A DNA stretch of 64,000 bases, taken from Arthrobacter pascens. Its GTDB lineage: Bacteria; Actinomycetota; Actinomycetes; Actinomycetales; Micrococcaceae. Shown here piece after piece: positions 16,824 to 25,358 of the stretch. The stretch spans positions 558,001 through 622,000 of the forward strand of contig NZ_JAUSXF010000001.1 of NCBI RefSeq assembly GCF_030816475.1, read 5' to 3'. The notes beneath the pieces were generated by a model, which saw only the letters and a list, made by a program, of their open reading frames with translations, was not told the DNA's origin and did not search any database. Position 1 is the first letter of the stretch. Every line of letters starts with the position of its first letter. The position numbers and the translations under genes were made by a program.

Positions 16824-17786
16824 ATGAGCAGGATCTTCGTTACCGGCGGCTCCGGCCGCCTCGGCCGCAGCGTCGTGGCCGGACTCGCCGCAAAAGGCCA
16901 TCAGGTAATTTCCGTAGATCGGGACGCCGTCCCGGCCGATCAGCTGCCAGCCGGCGTCGTGCAGGAAACCGCTGACCTCCTGGCTCCGGGGGAGGCCTTG
17001 CGCCTTCTGCAGGAAACCACGCCCGACGCCGTCATCCACCTGGCTGCGATAGCGGTGCCTTTCAGCGCGCCGGAGGATGTCATCTTCGCCACGAACACGC
17101 GGCTCGCCTATACCGTTATCAGCGCGGCCACGGAGCTGGGCGTGGGCAGGATCGTCACGGCCAGCAGCCCCACGGTCCTGGGCTACGGTTCGCCGGCGGG
17201 CTGGCTGCCGGCAGGCTTCCCGGTGGATGAGCGCACCACGCCGCGGCCCTGGAACGCCTATGCGTTGTCCAAGCTGATTGCCGAACAGACACAGCAGATG
17301 TTTGCTGCGGCTCAGGGGGACAGGATCCGTTACGCCGCTTTCCGCCCCTGCTACGTGATCTCACCGGAGGAATGGGAAGGAGCGCCCACCCAGCAGGGGC
17401 ATACCGTCGCCGAACGGCTCGCCGATCCGGGCCTGTCCGCACCCGCCCTGTTCAATTACGTGGACGCCCGGGACGTGGCGGACTTCCTGGACCTGCTGCT
17501 GCAGAAGATGCCCTCAATTCCCAACGGGGAAACCTTCTTCGTCGGAGCCGCGGACGCCCTGGCCACCGCGCCCCTCGCTGAGCTGATGCCGAAATTCCTG
17601 CCGGGCAGCGACGCCCTCAGTGCCGGACTCACCGGAACCAGCCCCGCCTTCTCCATCGCGAAGGCCCGGCAGCTGCTCGGCTGGGAGCCCAGGCGCAGCT
17701 GGCGGACTGAACTCAAGAGCACAACCACCCACGAGACCTCCGCAGCGCTGGTTACGGCCGGAACCGGATCGAAGGAGCCACAATGA
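16824..17786 (+). CDS. NAD-dependent epimerase/dehydratase (extended SDR)
   Basis: The 320-residue protein begins with the SDR nucleotide motif VTGGSGRLGRSVV (residues 6-18) and has IHLAAIAVP near residue 72, a catalytic serine region (TASSPTVLGYG) and YALSK as YxxxK near residue 150. A C-terminal substrate domain of the epimerase type follows. In this operon an NAD-dependent uronate dehydrogenase activity (uronate to aldarolactone) would fit, but typical uronate dehydrogenases are about 270 residues, so an epimerase role is also possible. AAGGAAAAA precedes the ATG. Its stop overlaps the kdgD start as ATGA. Confidence 0.8.
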   Translation: MSRIFVTGGSGRLGRSVVAGLAAKGHQVISVDRDAVPADQLPAGVVQETADLLAPGEALRLLQETTPDAVIHLAAIAVPFSAPEDVIFATNTRLAYTVISAATELGVGRIVTASSPTVLGYGSPAGWLPAGFPVDERTTPRPWNAYALSKLIAEQTQQMFAAAQGDRIRYAAFRPCYVISPEEWEGAPTQQGHTVAERLADPGLSAPALFNYVDARDVADFLDLLLQKMPSIPNGETFFVGAADALATAPLAELMPKFLPGSDALSAGLTGTSPAFSIAKARQLLGWEPRRSWRTELKSTTTHETSAALVTAGTGSKEPQ

Positions 17787-18688
17787 AATTCGACGGCGTA
17801 CTGTTTTTCCCCGTCACCCCCTTCACGCCCGAAGGCGCGGTTGACGTGGACGTCCTCAAGGAGCACATCTCTTCCAGGCTCCCGTTCGGGCCTGGCGGGG
17901 TCTTCCCCGCCTGCGGCACGGGAGAGTTCCATGCCCTCAGCATCGAGGAAGTGCGCACCGTGGTGACCGCCGCCGTCGAGATTGTAGCCGGCAAGGTGCC
18001 GGTGGTTGCCGGGGCAGGCGGCCCGCTCGGCCACGCAATTGCAGCAGCCCGCGTTGCGGAGGAGGCCGGCGCTGATGCCCTCCTGGTCCTGCCGCCGTAC
18101 CTCGTCACCGGCCCGACGGAAGGGCTCGTGGCCTACATCGAGGCTGTGGCGGATGCCAGCAGCCTCCCGGTGATCGTCTATCACCGCGGCAACGCGAAGT
18201 TTACGGCGGCCTCCATGGCGCAGCTTGCTACCAATCCCAAAGTGATCGGTTTCAAGGACGGACTGGGCGACGTCGGCCTGGCGCAGGAAATCGTGTCGGC
18301 GGTGCGCGCGACAGGACGGGAGGACTTTGCCCTGTTCAACGGACTGCTGACCGCCGAACTGAGCCAGGGCGCCTACCGGGGCCTCGGCATTCCGCTCTAC
18401 TCCTCTGCAGCCTTTGCCATGGCTCCCGAGATCGCCAAAGCGTACTACGACGCCTACATTTCTGGCGATGAGGAACGCCGAAACGCCCTGCTGGAGGGTT
18501 TTTACGCCCAGCTGGTGCAGCTTCGGGACGAGACGCCGGGCTTCGGCGTCTCGCTGATCAAGGCGGGTCTTCGGCTCGGTGGACTGGCTGTCGGCCCCGT
18601 GCGCCCGCCGCTGGTGGATCCCAGTGAGGACCAACTGATCCGGCTGAAGGCCATCCTTGCCAAGGGCTACGAGCTGGCTGGCCGCTGA
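17783..18688 (+). CDS. kdgD: 5-dehydro-4-deoxyglucarate dehydratase
   Basis: KdgD dehydrates and decarboxylates 5-dehydro-4-deoxy-D-glucarate to 2,5-dioxopentanoate (2-oxoglutarate semialdehyde). The 301-residue protein is a member of the DapA/NAL superfamily TIM barrel: FPVTPFTPEGAVD at the N-terminus, PACGTGEFHALS as the carboxylate-binding loop, Y133 in VIVYHRGN and the Schiff-base lysine K158 in VIGFKDGLGD. The GFKDGLGD motif and the GTGEF loop fit KdgD better than DapA (which has GTTGE). It is coupled on both sides: ATGA overlap with the SDR gene and TGATG overlap with the enolase-superfamily gene. Confidence 0.88.
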   Translation: MKFDGVLFFPVTPFTPEGAVDVDVLKEHISSRLPFGPGGVFPACGTGEFHALSIEEVRTVVTAAVEIVAGKVPVVAGAGGPLGHAIAAARVAEEAGADALLVLPPYLVTGPTEGLVAYIEAVADASSLPVIVYHRGNAKFTAASMAQLATNPKVIGFKDGLGDVGLAQEIVSAVRATGREDFALFNGLLTAELSQGAYRGLGIPLYSSAAFAMAPEIAKAYYDAYISGDEERRNALLEGFYAQLVQLRDETPGFGVSLIKAGLRLGGLAVGPVRPPLVDPSEDQLIRLKAILAKGYELAGR

Positions 18689-19806
18689 TGAGCCTGCCGG
18701 TAGCCGAAGCAATCAGGACAGCGCCGCTCATCACCGGCCTATCCACCCGGCTGCTGACCGTTCCGCTGCAGCGCAGCTGGGGAGCTGAAGCCCCGGAAAA
18801 CCATGTGATCGTCACCGAAATCCACACGGACGACGGCGGCTCGGGGTACGGTTTTTCCTGGACACCCACTATTGGTCCCCAGGCGGTCAAAGCCCTCCTG
18901 GACTACGACATCGCCCCCTTCATTACGGGGCTGCCCGCCCATCCGGAGCTGGTGTGGGATCAGTTGTGGAAGCGCCTGCACGAGGCTGGCGGCGGAGGCC
19001 TGACCACCATCGCGATGGCCGGCGTCGACCTTGCCCTCTGGGATCTCCAGGCGCGCCGGGCGCAGACCTCGGTGACCGGGCTGCTGGGGCAACGCCAGGA
19101 GTCAGCCGAGGTGTACGGCTCGGGCGTGAACCTGCACTACCCGCTTGACGAGCTCGTCGCCCAGACAGAAAGATGGGTGGCCGCCGGACACCGGGCGGTG
19201 AAGATCAAGGTGGGCAAGCCTGACATCCGCGAGGACGCCGAGCGGGTGGCAGCGGTCAGGTCCGTGCTGGGCCCGGACCGCAAGCTCATGATCGACGCCA
19301 ACCAGCGCTGGGACCTGCCCACCGCACTTAAAGCCTTGGACGTCCTCACTGAATACGGGCTGGAGTGGCTCGAAGAGCCCCTCCGCGCGGACGACCTGTG
19401 GGCCTACCGCCGGCTGCGCAGGCACTCGCCGGTTCCCATTGCCCTGGGTGAAAACCTGCACACCATCTACCGCTTCCGCGATTTCATCAACGCCGAAGCG
19501 GTGGACATCATCCAGCCCAACATCGTCAGGGTTGGCGGGATCACTCCGTTCCGGCGGATTGCCGAACTGGCCCCGACCAACAGTATCCGCGTGATGCCGC
19601 ACCTGTTGCCGGAGCTCTCCGGCCAGCTGGCGCTGACGCTTGCCGAGCCCACGCTGGTGGAGGACGTGGAAGATGCGTCCTTTGAGCGGCTGGGAATCCT
19701 GGCCGGGCCATCACCCGTACGGTTCGCCAACAGCCGGCTGACGCTGACCGACCGGCCCGGCCTTGGCCTCCGCTTCCGAACAGCAAACGACGCAAAGAAC
19801 AGGTAA
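18688..19806 (+). CDS. Mandelate racemase/muconate lactonising enzyme family protein
   Basis: An enolase-superfamily enzyme of 372 residues that abstracts a proton alpha to a carboxylate, using Mg2+. The residues expected of the MR/MLE subgroup are visible: the K-x-K pair K172/K174 (KIKVG), metal ligands D203 (IDANQRW), E229/E230 (LEEPL) and E255 (GEN), and a general acid/base H305 (MPHLLPE). Size and context (SDR upstream, KdgD adjacent, semialdehyde dehydrogenase downstream) point to galactarolactone cycloisomerase or a glucarate/galactarate dehydratase, feeding the KdgD substrate. Which of these is correct cannot be settled from sequence alone. Confidence 0.82.
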   Translation: MSLPVAEAIRTAPLITGLSTRLLTVPLQRSWGAEAPENHVIVTEIHTDDGGSGYGFSWTPTIGPQAVKALLDYDIAPFITGLPAHPELVWDQLWKRLHEAGGGGLTTIAMAGVDLALWDLQARRAQTSVTGLLGQRQESAEVYGSGVNLHYPLDELVAQTERWVAAGHRAVKIKVGKPDIREDAERVAAVRSVLGPDRKLMIDANQRWDLPTALKALDVLTEYGLEWLEEPLRADDLWAYRRLRRHSPVPIALGENLHTIYRFRDFINAEAVDIIQPNIVRVGGITPFRRIAELAPTNSIRVMPHLLPELSGQLALTLAEPTLVEDVEDASFERLGILAGPSPVRFANSRLTLTDRPGLGLRFRTANDAKNR

Positions 19807-19811
19807 CTCCA

Positions 19812-21263
19812 GTGACAACTGCAACCCTCTCCCTTTCAGAGCTCACTGCCGCCGCAACCAGGGCGGCATCCGTCGCGGCAGCCGCGTCCGACGAAGAGCG
19901 GGCCGGCTGGCTCCACGCTGTGGCAGATGCGCTGGACGCCAACGCGGCCGAACTCGTGGAAATCGCCGACTCCGAGACGAGGCTGGGCTCAGTCCGGCTC
20001 ACCAGCGAGGTGGCGCGAACGTCGGGCCAGCTGCGGCTCTTTGCCCGCGTAGTCACCGAGGGCTCATACCTTGAGGCCGTCATCGACCACGCCGATCCGG
20101 CCTCCACCCCGCCCAAGCCGGACCTTCGCCGCCTCCTGCGGCCCATCGGCCCCGTGGCTGTCTTTTCCGCATCCAACTTTCCCTTCGCGTTCTCCGTAGC
20201 CGGGGGCGACACCGCCTCGGCGCTGGCGGTGGGCTGCCCCGTGATCGTCAAGGCGCACTCGGGCCATCTCCGGCTCTCCGAACGGACGGCGGAGGTCGTC
20301 GTCGAGGCTCTGCACTCCTCGGGCGCCCCCGAGGGCCTCTTCGCGCTGGTCAGCGGCCGCGAGGCGGGCACCGCCCTGGTGCAGGACCCGGCCATCAAGG
20401 CCGTAGGCTTCACCGGATCCATCCCCGGTGGACGTGCGCTTTTTGACCTCGCAGTCTCCCGGCCTGAGCCGATCCCGTTCTACGGCGAGCTGGGCAGCCT
20501 GAACCCGGTAGTGATCACTGCCGCGGCGCTCGCCGAGCGTTCCGGCGGGCTTGCAGCCGGGCTGGCCGGATCCTTCACGCTCGGGGCGGGACAGTTCTGC
20601 ACCAAGCCGGGCCTGGTCTTCATTCCGTCAGGAACCGGCTTTGCCGCGGAGCTGGCGGAAGCCAGCAAGGACAAGCCGACGGCGGCCATGCTCACCACAC
20701 GAATCGCCGACGCCTACCCGGACGGCTTGCGCAGTGTCGCTTCAGTTCCGAACGTGGACATCGTCAGCGGCACTGTGGACCAGGATGCAACGGTGGACGG
20801 CGCGGCACCTGTGGTGTTCTCCACCTCCGCCGCCAACGTCCTGGAACGCGCCGACGAGCTGCTGGAAGAGTGCTTCGGACCCACTACGTTGCTGATCGAA
20901 TACCAAGACCAGGACGAACTCTCGAAAGTCCTGGCCAAGGTCCCGGGAAGCCTGACGGCCACTCTGCATGCGCAGCCAGGCGAGGACGTCTCGGGGCTCG
21001 TGGAGCAGCTGTCCAGCCTCGCCGGCCGTGTCCTGTTCGATGGCTGGCCCACCGGGGTTGCCGTGAACTGGGCACAGCAGCACGGGGGCCCGTACCCGGC
21101 TACTACCTCACTGTTCACCTCTGTGGGCGCGACGGCGGTTCGCCGGTTCCAGCGTCCGGTGGCCTACCAGGACGCTCCGGAGGAGGTCCTGCACCCTGCG
21201 CTGCGCGAGGGCAATCCGCTGGGCATCCCCCGGCGCGTTGACGGCGAGCTGGTGCTGCCCTAG
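19812..21263 (+). CDS. Aldehyde dehydrogenase, probable 2,5-dioxovalerate (2-oxoglutarate semialdehyde) dehydrogenase
   Basis: The 483-residue NAD(P)+-dependent enzyme would oxidise 2-oxoglutarate semialdehyde to 2-oxoglutarate, completing entry into the TCA cycle. The NAD-binding segment FSASNFPFAFSVAGGDTASAL near residue 120, PVIVKAHSGH near 140, GFTGSIPGGRALF near 200, the general base in YGELGSLNPV and the catalytic C263 in GAGQFCTKPG are all present. The ASNFPFAFS and KPG variants are those of the KGSADH branch. GTG at 19812 follows a weak AGGTAACTCC. It is the last gene of the operon; a strong hairpin follows 30 bp later. Confidence 0.88.
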   Translation: MTTATLSLSELTAAATRAASVAAAASDEERAGWLHAVADALDANAAELVEIADSETRLGSVRLTSEVARTSGQLRLFARVVTEGSYLEAVIDHADPASTPPKPDLRRLLRPIGPVAVFSASNFPFAFSVAGGDTASALAVGCPVIVKAHSGHLRLSERTAEVVVEALHSSGAPEGLFALVSGREAGTALVQDPAIKAVGFTGSIPGGRALFDLAVSRPEPIPFYGELGSLNPVVITAAALAERSGGLAAGLAGSFTLGAGQFCTKPGLVFIPSGTGFAAELAEASKDKPTAAMLTTRIADAYPDGLRSVASVPNVDIVSGTVDQDATVDGAAPVVFSTSAANVLERADELLEECFGPTTLLIEYQDQDELSKVLAKVPGSLTATLHAQPGEDVSGLVEQLSSLAGRVLFDGWPTGVAVNWAQQHGGPYPATTSLFTSVGATAVRRFQRPVAYQDAPEEVLHPALREGNPLGIPRRVDGELVLP

Positions 21264-21292
21264 CCTGTCCTGGCCGTGTCAGGCTTCGGAAA

Positions 21293-21322
21293 GCATGCCT
21301 GGGCCCTGCGGCCCAGGCATGC
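21293..21322. terminator. Bidirectional hairpin terminator
   Basis: GCATGCCTGGGCC (21293-21305) and GGCCCAGGCATGC (21310-21322) form a perfect 13-bp stem with a CTGC tetraloop. It lies between the convergent aldehyde dehydrogenase and SulP genes, so it can stop transcription from both sides, although no U-tract follows. Confidence 0.8.
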
Positions 21323-21327
21323 GGCGC

Positions 21328-23712
21328 CTACCCGACGGGCTGGGCTTCCTTCTCTCCGGCCAGGAGTTGCCGAGGGAGCGGATCGAGGTGGCTGATACCG
21401 GCGGGAGTGATCCGCAGGACACGTGCGGTGGAGATGTCGTAGAACAGTCCGGCTATCTGGATGCGTCCGGTCCCCAACGCTTCCTGAAGGCCAGGCCGGC
21501 GCTGGAGCCGTTCCACCTGTACTGCCACGTTGACCATCGCCAGCTGGTCGACGGCGGTGTACCCGGCATCCGCTGCGGCCGCCTGAACCGGATGGGCGTC
21601 CCGGAATGCTGCCAGGCTTGGCCTGGCATGATCGAGCCAGACGTCAATGGCTCCCCGTTGCCCGGAGCCGGACGGTGTGGCGGGCGATGATTCCTTGTCG
21701 GAAGAGTGCGCATCGGCGTACAGCGCGGTCATAGCGCCGCAGCCCGAGTGTCCGCAGACCACGATTGATTTGACGGACAACTCGTTGACGGCGAAATCCA
21801 GTGCAGCGTCGATGGACGCGTCCCGTCCGTCGTCGCCGACTACGTTGCCCACGTTTCGGACAGTGAAGAGGTCCCCCGGGCCGCTGCTGGTGATCAGGTT
21901 AGGAACCACGCGGGAGTCCGAGCAGGCGAGGAACAGTGTGTCCGGGTCCTGGAATGAGGACAGCTCCTGGACGTGCGGGCGTACCAGGTGGGCGTTGCGG
22001 CGATGGTAATTGTCCACGCCCGTCAGAACCGAACGCAGGGGTGCCGGGACGTCCGGCGCCGCAGCGTGTCCCGCGTGGATGCGGCGCTGCCAGCTGCGCC
22101 AGGGCGCGAACCCGCCCCGAAGTGCTGAACGCGATGTTCCCCGGCTGGGCGGCCCGGCCTGCGCTGCATGGAGTGTGGCGGTACCGCTTTCCTCAATCAC
22201 CACCCTGCCTCCGGTGGCCTCATGCCTGTTGTGCCAGGCATCGAGGGTGTCGTGGACGGGGTGATCGAGGAAGTCCACCTCCAGCTCGACAGTGACATTC
22301 GAGCCCGCTGGAACTGACGCCAGCACCGTACTCAGCCTCGGGAGTGAGAGGAAACTGCAGGATCCGTCGATGACCACCCGCCAGTGCCCGCCGTCTCCCG
22401 TGGCAAGCTGCTCAGCATGAATGCTGGCCCGGGCCACCCGCCACAGGACAACTCCGACCGCCAGGAGCAGGCCGGTCAGAACTCCCGCGAGCAGGTTGAC
22501 GAAAACCACACAGAACAGCGTCACGCCGTAGACGGTGAGGTCGCCCGTGACGCGTGCCGTCCTGATGTCCGCCACCCGGACCAGCCGTGAGCCGATGACG
22601 ATCAGCAGCCCTGCGAGCACGGCCTCCGGAACGAGCTGGATCAGGTTCGCCAGCAGCAGTGAGAAAACCAGCACCCAGACGCCGTGGAGTACTGCGGACT
22701 TCCGGGTCCGGGCGCCGGCCTCGACGTTGGTGGCGCTGCGAACGATCACGCCGGTGACGGGAAGTCCTCCCAGCAGCCCGGAGGTCATGTTGGCCGCGCC
22801 CTGGCCCAGGAGCTCGCGGTTAAAATTGGTTCGCTGCCCGTGATGCATTTTGTCGACGGCCACCGCGGAGAGCAGGGACTCCACGCTGGCAATCAGGGCG
22901 ACGGTCACTACACCTATGACCACGGCCGTCCAGTTTCCGTCAGGAACCTGGGGAAAGGACAGGGCGTCCAGCAGTGAGCCGTCGAACGTGATTCTGTCCA
23001 CGTTGAACGGCAGGGACAGGGCAGTTGCCGCGATGACGGCGACGAGTGGCCCGGGAACCCGGCGGAAGGCGGAGGGAAGGTGCTTCCAGGCGACAAGCAC
23101 GATGATGACAACTGCTCCCAGGACCGCAGCCGGGATGTTGGCCTCGAGAATGCTTCCCGGAATCGCGGTGATGTTTTCCCAGGCCGAGCTGGCGGATTCC
23201 GAGCCGAGCATGACATGCAGTTGCTGGAGCACGATGGTGATGCCGATGCCGGCCAGCATGGCATGCACCACGACAGGTGCAATGGCCAGCGCGACGCGGC
23301 CGATCCGGGCCACGCCGAACAAGGCCTGGAGCAGGCCTGCCGCGGCGGTGATGGCGCAGGTGGCCTGCCAGCCGAACTGTTCGATCAGGCCGGCGACGAT
23401 GACTGTGAGCCCGGCGGCCGGTCCGCTGACCTGCAACGGCGAGCCGCCAAGGCTTCCGGCCACAATCCCGCCCACGGCGGCGGCGATGAGGCCGGCCATG
23501 ACAGGAGCTCCTGACGCTGCCGCTATGCCCAGGGAGAGGGGAACGGCGACGAGAAACACCACGAGGGATGCGGGGAGGTCCCAGCGGAGCCCGTCTGTCA
23601 GGAAGTGCCGGTAGCTCTTGGGTGGAGGTGGGCCCGAGGGGCCCGGCTGGATGTGCTGGACGTCCTTTTGGCTGGGGGTGGGCGGATCCGTCATGGCTGC
23701 TGCCGGTGGCAT
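21328..23712 (-). CDS. SulP-family transporter fused to beta-carbonic anhydrase
   Basis: A 794-residue two-part protein. Residues 1-560 are a SulP anion transporter: a 35-residue cytoplasmic lead, about ten to twelve membrane helices (FLVAVPLSLGIAAASGAPVMAG, then VSGPAAGLTVIVAGLI) and an STAS-like segment (WRVVIDGSCSFLSLPRL). Residues 560-794 are a beta-carbonic anhydrase with its zinc and catalytic set: C in FLACSDSR with the D-x-R dyad, and H and C in VVCGHSGCGAMTAL. Such fusions are inferred to transport bicarbonate, with the enzyme interconverting CO2 and HCO3- on the cytoplasmic face. AAGGGA six bases before the ATG at 23712 selected this start over one 54 bp upstream. Confidence 0.92.
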   Translation of the reverse strand: MPPAAAMTDPPTPSQKDVQHIQPGPSGPPPPKSYRHFLTDGLRWDLPASLVVFLVAVPLSLGIAAASGAPVMAGLIAAAVGGIVAGSLGGSPLQVSGPAAGLTVIVAGLIEQFGWQATCAITAAAGLLQALFGVARIGRVALAIAPVVVHAMLAGIGITIVLQQLHVMLGSESASSAWENITAIPGSILEANIPAAVLGAVVIIVLVAWKHLPSAFRRVPGPLVAVIAATALSLPFNVDRITFDGSLLDALSFPQVPDGNWTAVVIGVVTVALIASVESLLSAVAVDKMHHGQRTNFNRELLGQGAANMTSGLLGGLPVTGVIVRSATNVEAGARTRKSAVLHGVWVLVFSLLLANLIQLVPEAVLAGLLIVIGSRLVRVADIRTARVTGDLTVYGVTLFCVVFVNLLAGVLTGLLLAVGVVLWRVARASIHAEQLATGDGGHWRVVIDGSCSFLSLPRLSTVLASVPAGSNVTVELEVDFLDHPVHDTLDAWHNRHEATGGRVVIEESGTATLHAAQAGPPSRGTSRSALRGGFAPWRSWQRRIHAGHAAAPDVPAPLRSVLTGVDNYHRRNAHLVRPHVQELSSFQDPDTLFLACSDSRVVPNLITSSGPGDLFTVRNVGNVVGDDGRDASIDAALDFAVNELSVKSIVVCGHSGCGAMTALYADAHSSDKESSPATPSGSGQRGAIDVWLDHARPSLAAFRDAHPVQAAAADAGYTAVDQLAMVNVAVQVERLQRRPGLQEALGTGRIQIAGLFYDISTARVLRITPAGISHLDPLPRQLLAGEKEAQPVG

Positions 23713-24152
23713 GTGCAGTCCCTTCACTGGTACGTGGCGGTCCTGTTTCACGCTATTGACCTGCACGTTTAGCCCGCAAGGACATCAGGAGTGAGAAGAA
23801 ACACGCCGGAAAACCGCTGTGGCCCGGTAAAACCGCAGCCAAACGCCGGCACATCAGCTGCCGGCCGGGGGGCCCGTTATGCCTGCCGCCCCGCCGTCAT
23901 GGGCCGAAGGGCCGGGCTACGGAAAATGGCCGGGGAATCAAGTCAAATCAGCGTTGTGGCGCCTTCCGTGCCGCAGGTCGGCCTCAAATTTCCTGGCAAG
24001 ACCGGCGAAAAACTCCCATTGGTCTATACCAATGACCCAATGTTGCGGCGCGAATTTTGGCTTTCCGGCCTGACCTGCAATGTTCCCATCGAGGGGCCGG
24101 CGGCCGCGGGGCCGACGGGCCGTGGGGCCGACGGGCCGCGGGCCGGAAGGGG
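23713..24152. other. 440-bp non-coding gap
   Basis: No gene with RBS or conserved motifs is visible. The gap contains a dre-like palindrome (24018-24033, listed separately) and, at about 24100-24145, two adjacent copies of GGGGCCGACGGGCCG within a very G/C-rich stretch that could fold into the terminator of the upstream (minus-strand) M24 gene. The AT-richer portion near 23940-24060 may carry the SulP promoter. Confidence 0.45.
24018..24033. promoter_or_regulatory. GntR/DasR-like operator
   Basis: ATTGGTCTATACCAAT is a 16-bp palindrome with one central mismatch. It closely resembles the dre element of the GntR/HutC regulator DasR (ACTGGTCTAGACCA-type). It lies 306 bp upstream of the SulP gene and has no GntR/HutC gene beside it. 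Confidence 0.55.
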
Positions 24153-25358
24153 TCAGAGCTGCAGGGTGAGCGGCCGCCGGAGGCCGTTGACAATCGTTGA
24201 CGGCCAGCGTTCGTCGGAGGTGAGGACCGTGAGGCCCGAGTCCGTGAGCTGGACCGTGTCCTCGATCTTGACGGCAGGCGCGGACGGGTTCCAGGTGAAA
24301 GCCTGGTTCAGGACAACGGCGTCGGTAGTGGTGGCGGTGACTCTCGGGTCCCGCCCGGCATAGCCCGCAGGCCCGCCCTGGTGGTGCTTTTCCCATTGCT
24401 CCGCCCCGAATCCATGCCGGGCATAGGCCGCCTTGACCTCGGCGAATATCCTGTCCAGCCGCGCCCCGGGAACAGTGGCATCGAAAATATCCGCCTCCAC
24501 TGCAGCGATCCGTGCTTCCGCGTCGCGCTCTGCGGGAGGGCCGTCGTCGAACCTTACCCAGCGCGTGATGTTGGCTACGAGCCCGTCCCGGCGGGCGCAC
24601 ACTACCGCCATGGCGCGGCGGCCTAGCGGCGAGTGGGTGGCCAGGGGATGACGGAAAGTGCTCCGCGAACTGCCGCTGCACAGGAGGACCAAGGGTTCTG
24701 CGCCTGCGGCCACTACCCGGCCGGCCAGCCTGGACGCGATCTCGAACTCGGTGGTGTCCGGCCGGGCGCCTGAAAGGACGTCTGTCATCATGCCTGCCAG
24801 CTCGGCGCAAAGGCTGGCGTAGCGCGCGCTCTCGCCCGGCAGGAGCTGCTGCCGAGCTTCCCGGAGCTGCCCGCTCACGTCAGCCTCGGTTAGCGGCGCG
24901 CTAGCGTGGGTATCGCTGCCGGAACCGGTTCCGACGGCGGCGGCGGCCTTCCTCAGGTCCCCGTACCAGGGCACCTGGTGCAGGGAGACGCCCGCCGGGA
25001 GTTCCTCGGCCGCGATGCGCCCGGCCTCGTTGGCAAACGTCACCAGGTGGTCACCGTCCCGGTCCACGAGGATCGCTGCGATGGGGTCCCCGGCGAGGCT
25101 GATGTGGACGCGGCTGCCGTCCAGGTACCAGGTCAGCGCAGTGTGGCTGGTCAGCAGGAGGGAGTCCCGGCCCGTCGAATCGAGAATGTCCAGCACCCGT
25201 CGCCTTTTGATGTCCCGGTCCGGCGGGGACCCCGGCGCTCTCCGGACGGCAGGGTCCTGGGCTTGCGGAACGGCGTTGGGCAGGCTCCCACCGGTTGGCG
25301 CCGCTGTGGCCGGAGCCGCCGGTGGCTGAGCGGCCGCGCTGGTTGCTGTCTGGCTCAT
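24153..25358 (-). CDS. M24-fold (Xaa-Pro peptidase-like) protein, probably not a metallopeptidase
   Basis: The 401-residue protein has the creatinase-type N-terminal domain (residues 55-150: LDILDSTGRDSLLLTSHTAL, WYLDGSRVHISL) and a pita-bread C-terminal half. The five metal ligands of M24 peptidases are only partly kept. In AVVCARRDGLVANITR the two aspartates align with C and N. In VVLNQAFTWNPSAP the expected IEPG glutamate is N. The histidine region KHHQGGPAG and the last glutamate in KIEDTVQLT remain. The first 45 residues are a proline/alanine-rich tail. It is last in an operon with the Gfo/Idh-PmoA fusion, overlapping its stop by ATGA. A role in the same sugar-derivative pathway rather than proteolysis is inferred. 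Confidence 0.7.
   Translation of the reverse strand: MSQTATSAAAQPPAAPATAAPTGGSLPNAVPQAQDPAVRRAPGSPPDRDIKRRRVLDILDSTGRDSLLLTSHTALTWYLDGSRVHISLAGDPIAAILVDRDGDHLVTFANEAGRIAAEELPAGVSLHQVPWYGDLRKAAAAVGTGSGSDTHASAPLTEADVSGQLREARQQLLPGESARYASLCAELAGMMTDVLSGARPDTTEFEIASRLAGRVVAAGAEPLVLLCSGSSRSTFRHPLATHSPLGRRAMAVVCARRDGLVANITRWVRFDDGPPAERDAEARIAAVEADIFDATVPGARLDRIFAEVKAAYARHGFGAEQWEKHHQGGPAGYAGRDPRVTATTTDAVVLNQAFTWNPSAPAVKIEDTVQLTDSGLTVLTSDERWPSTIVNGLRRPLTLQL

Noticed and set aside
23791..24363. A 190-codon plus-strand frame between SulP and M24 genes
   Set aside because: It extends into the minus-strand M24 gene, has no RBS and covers the dre-like site.
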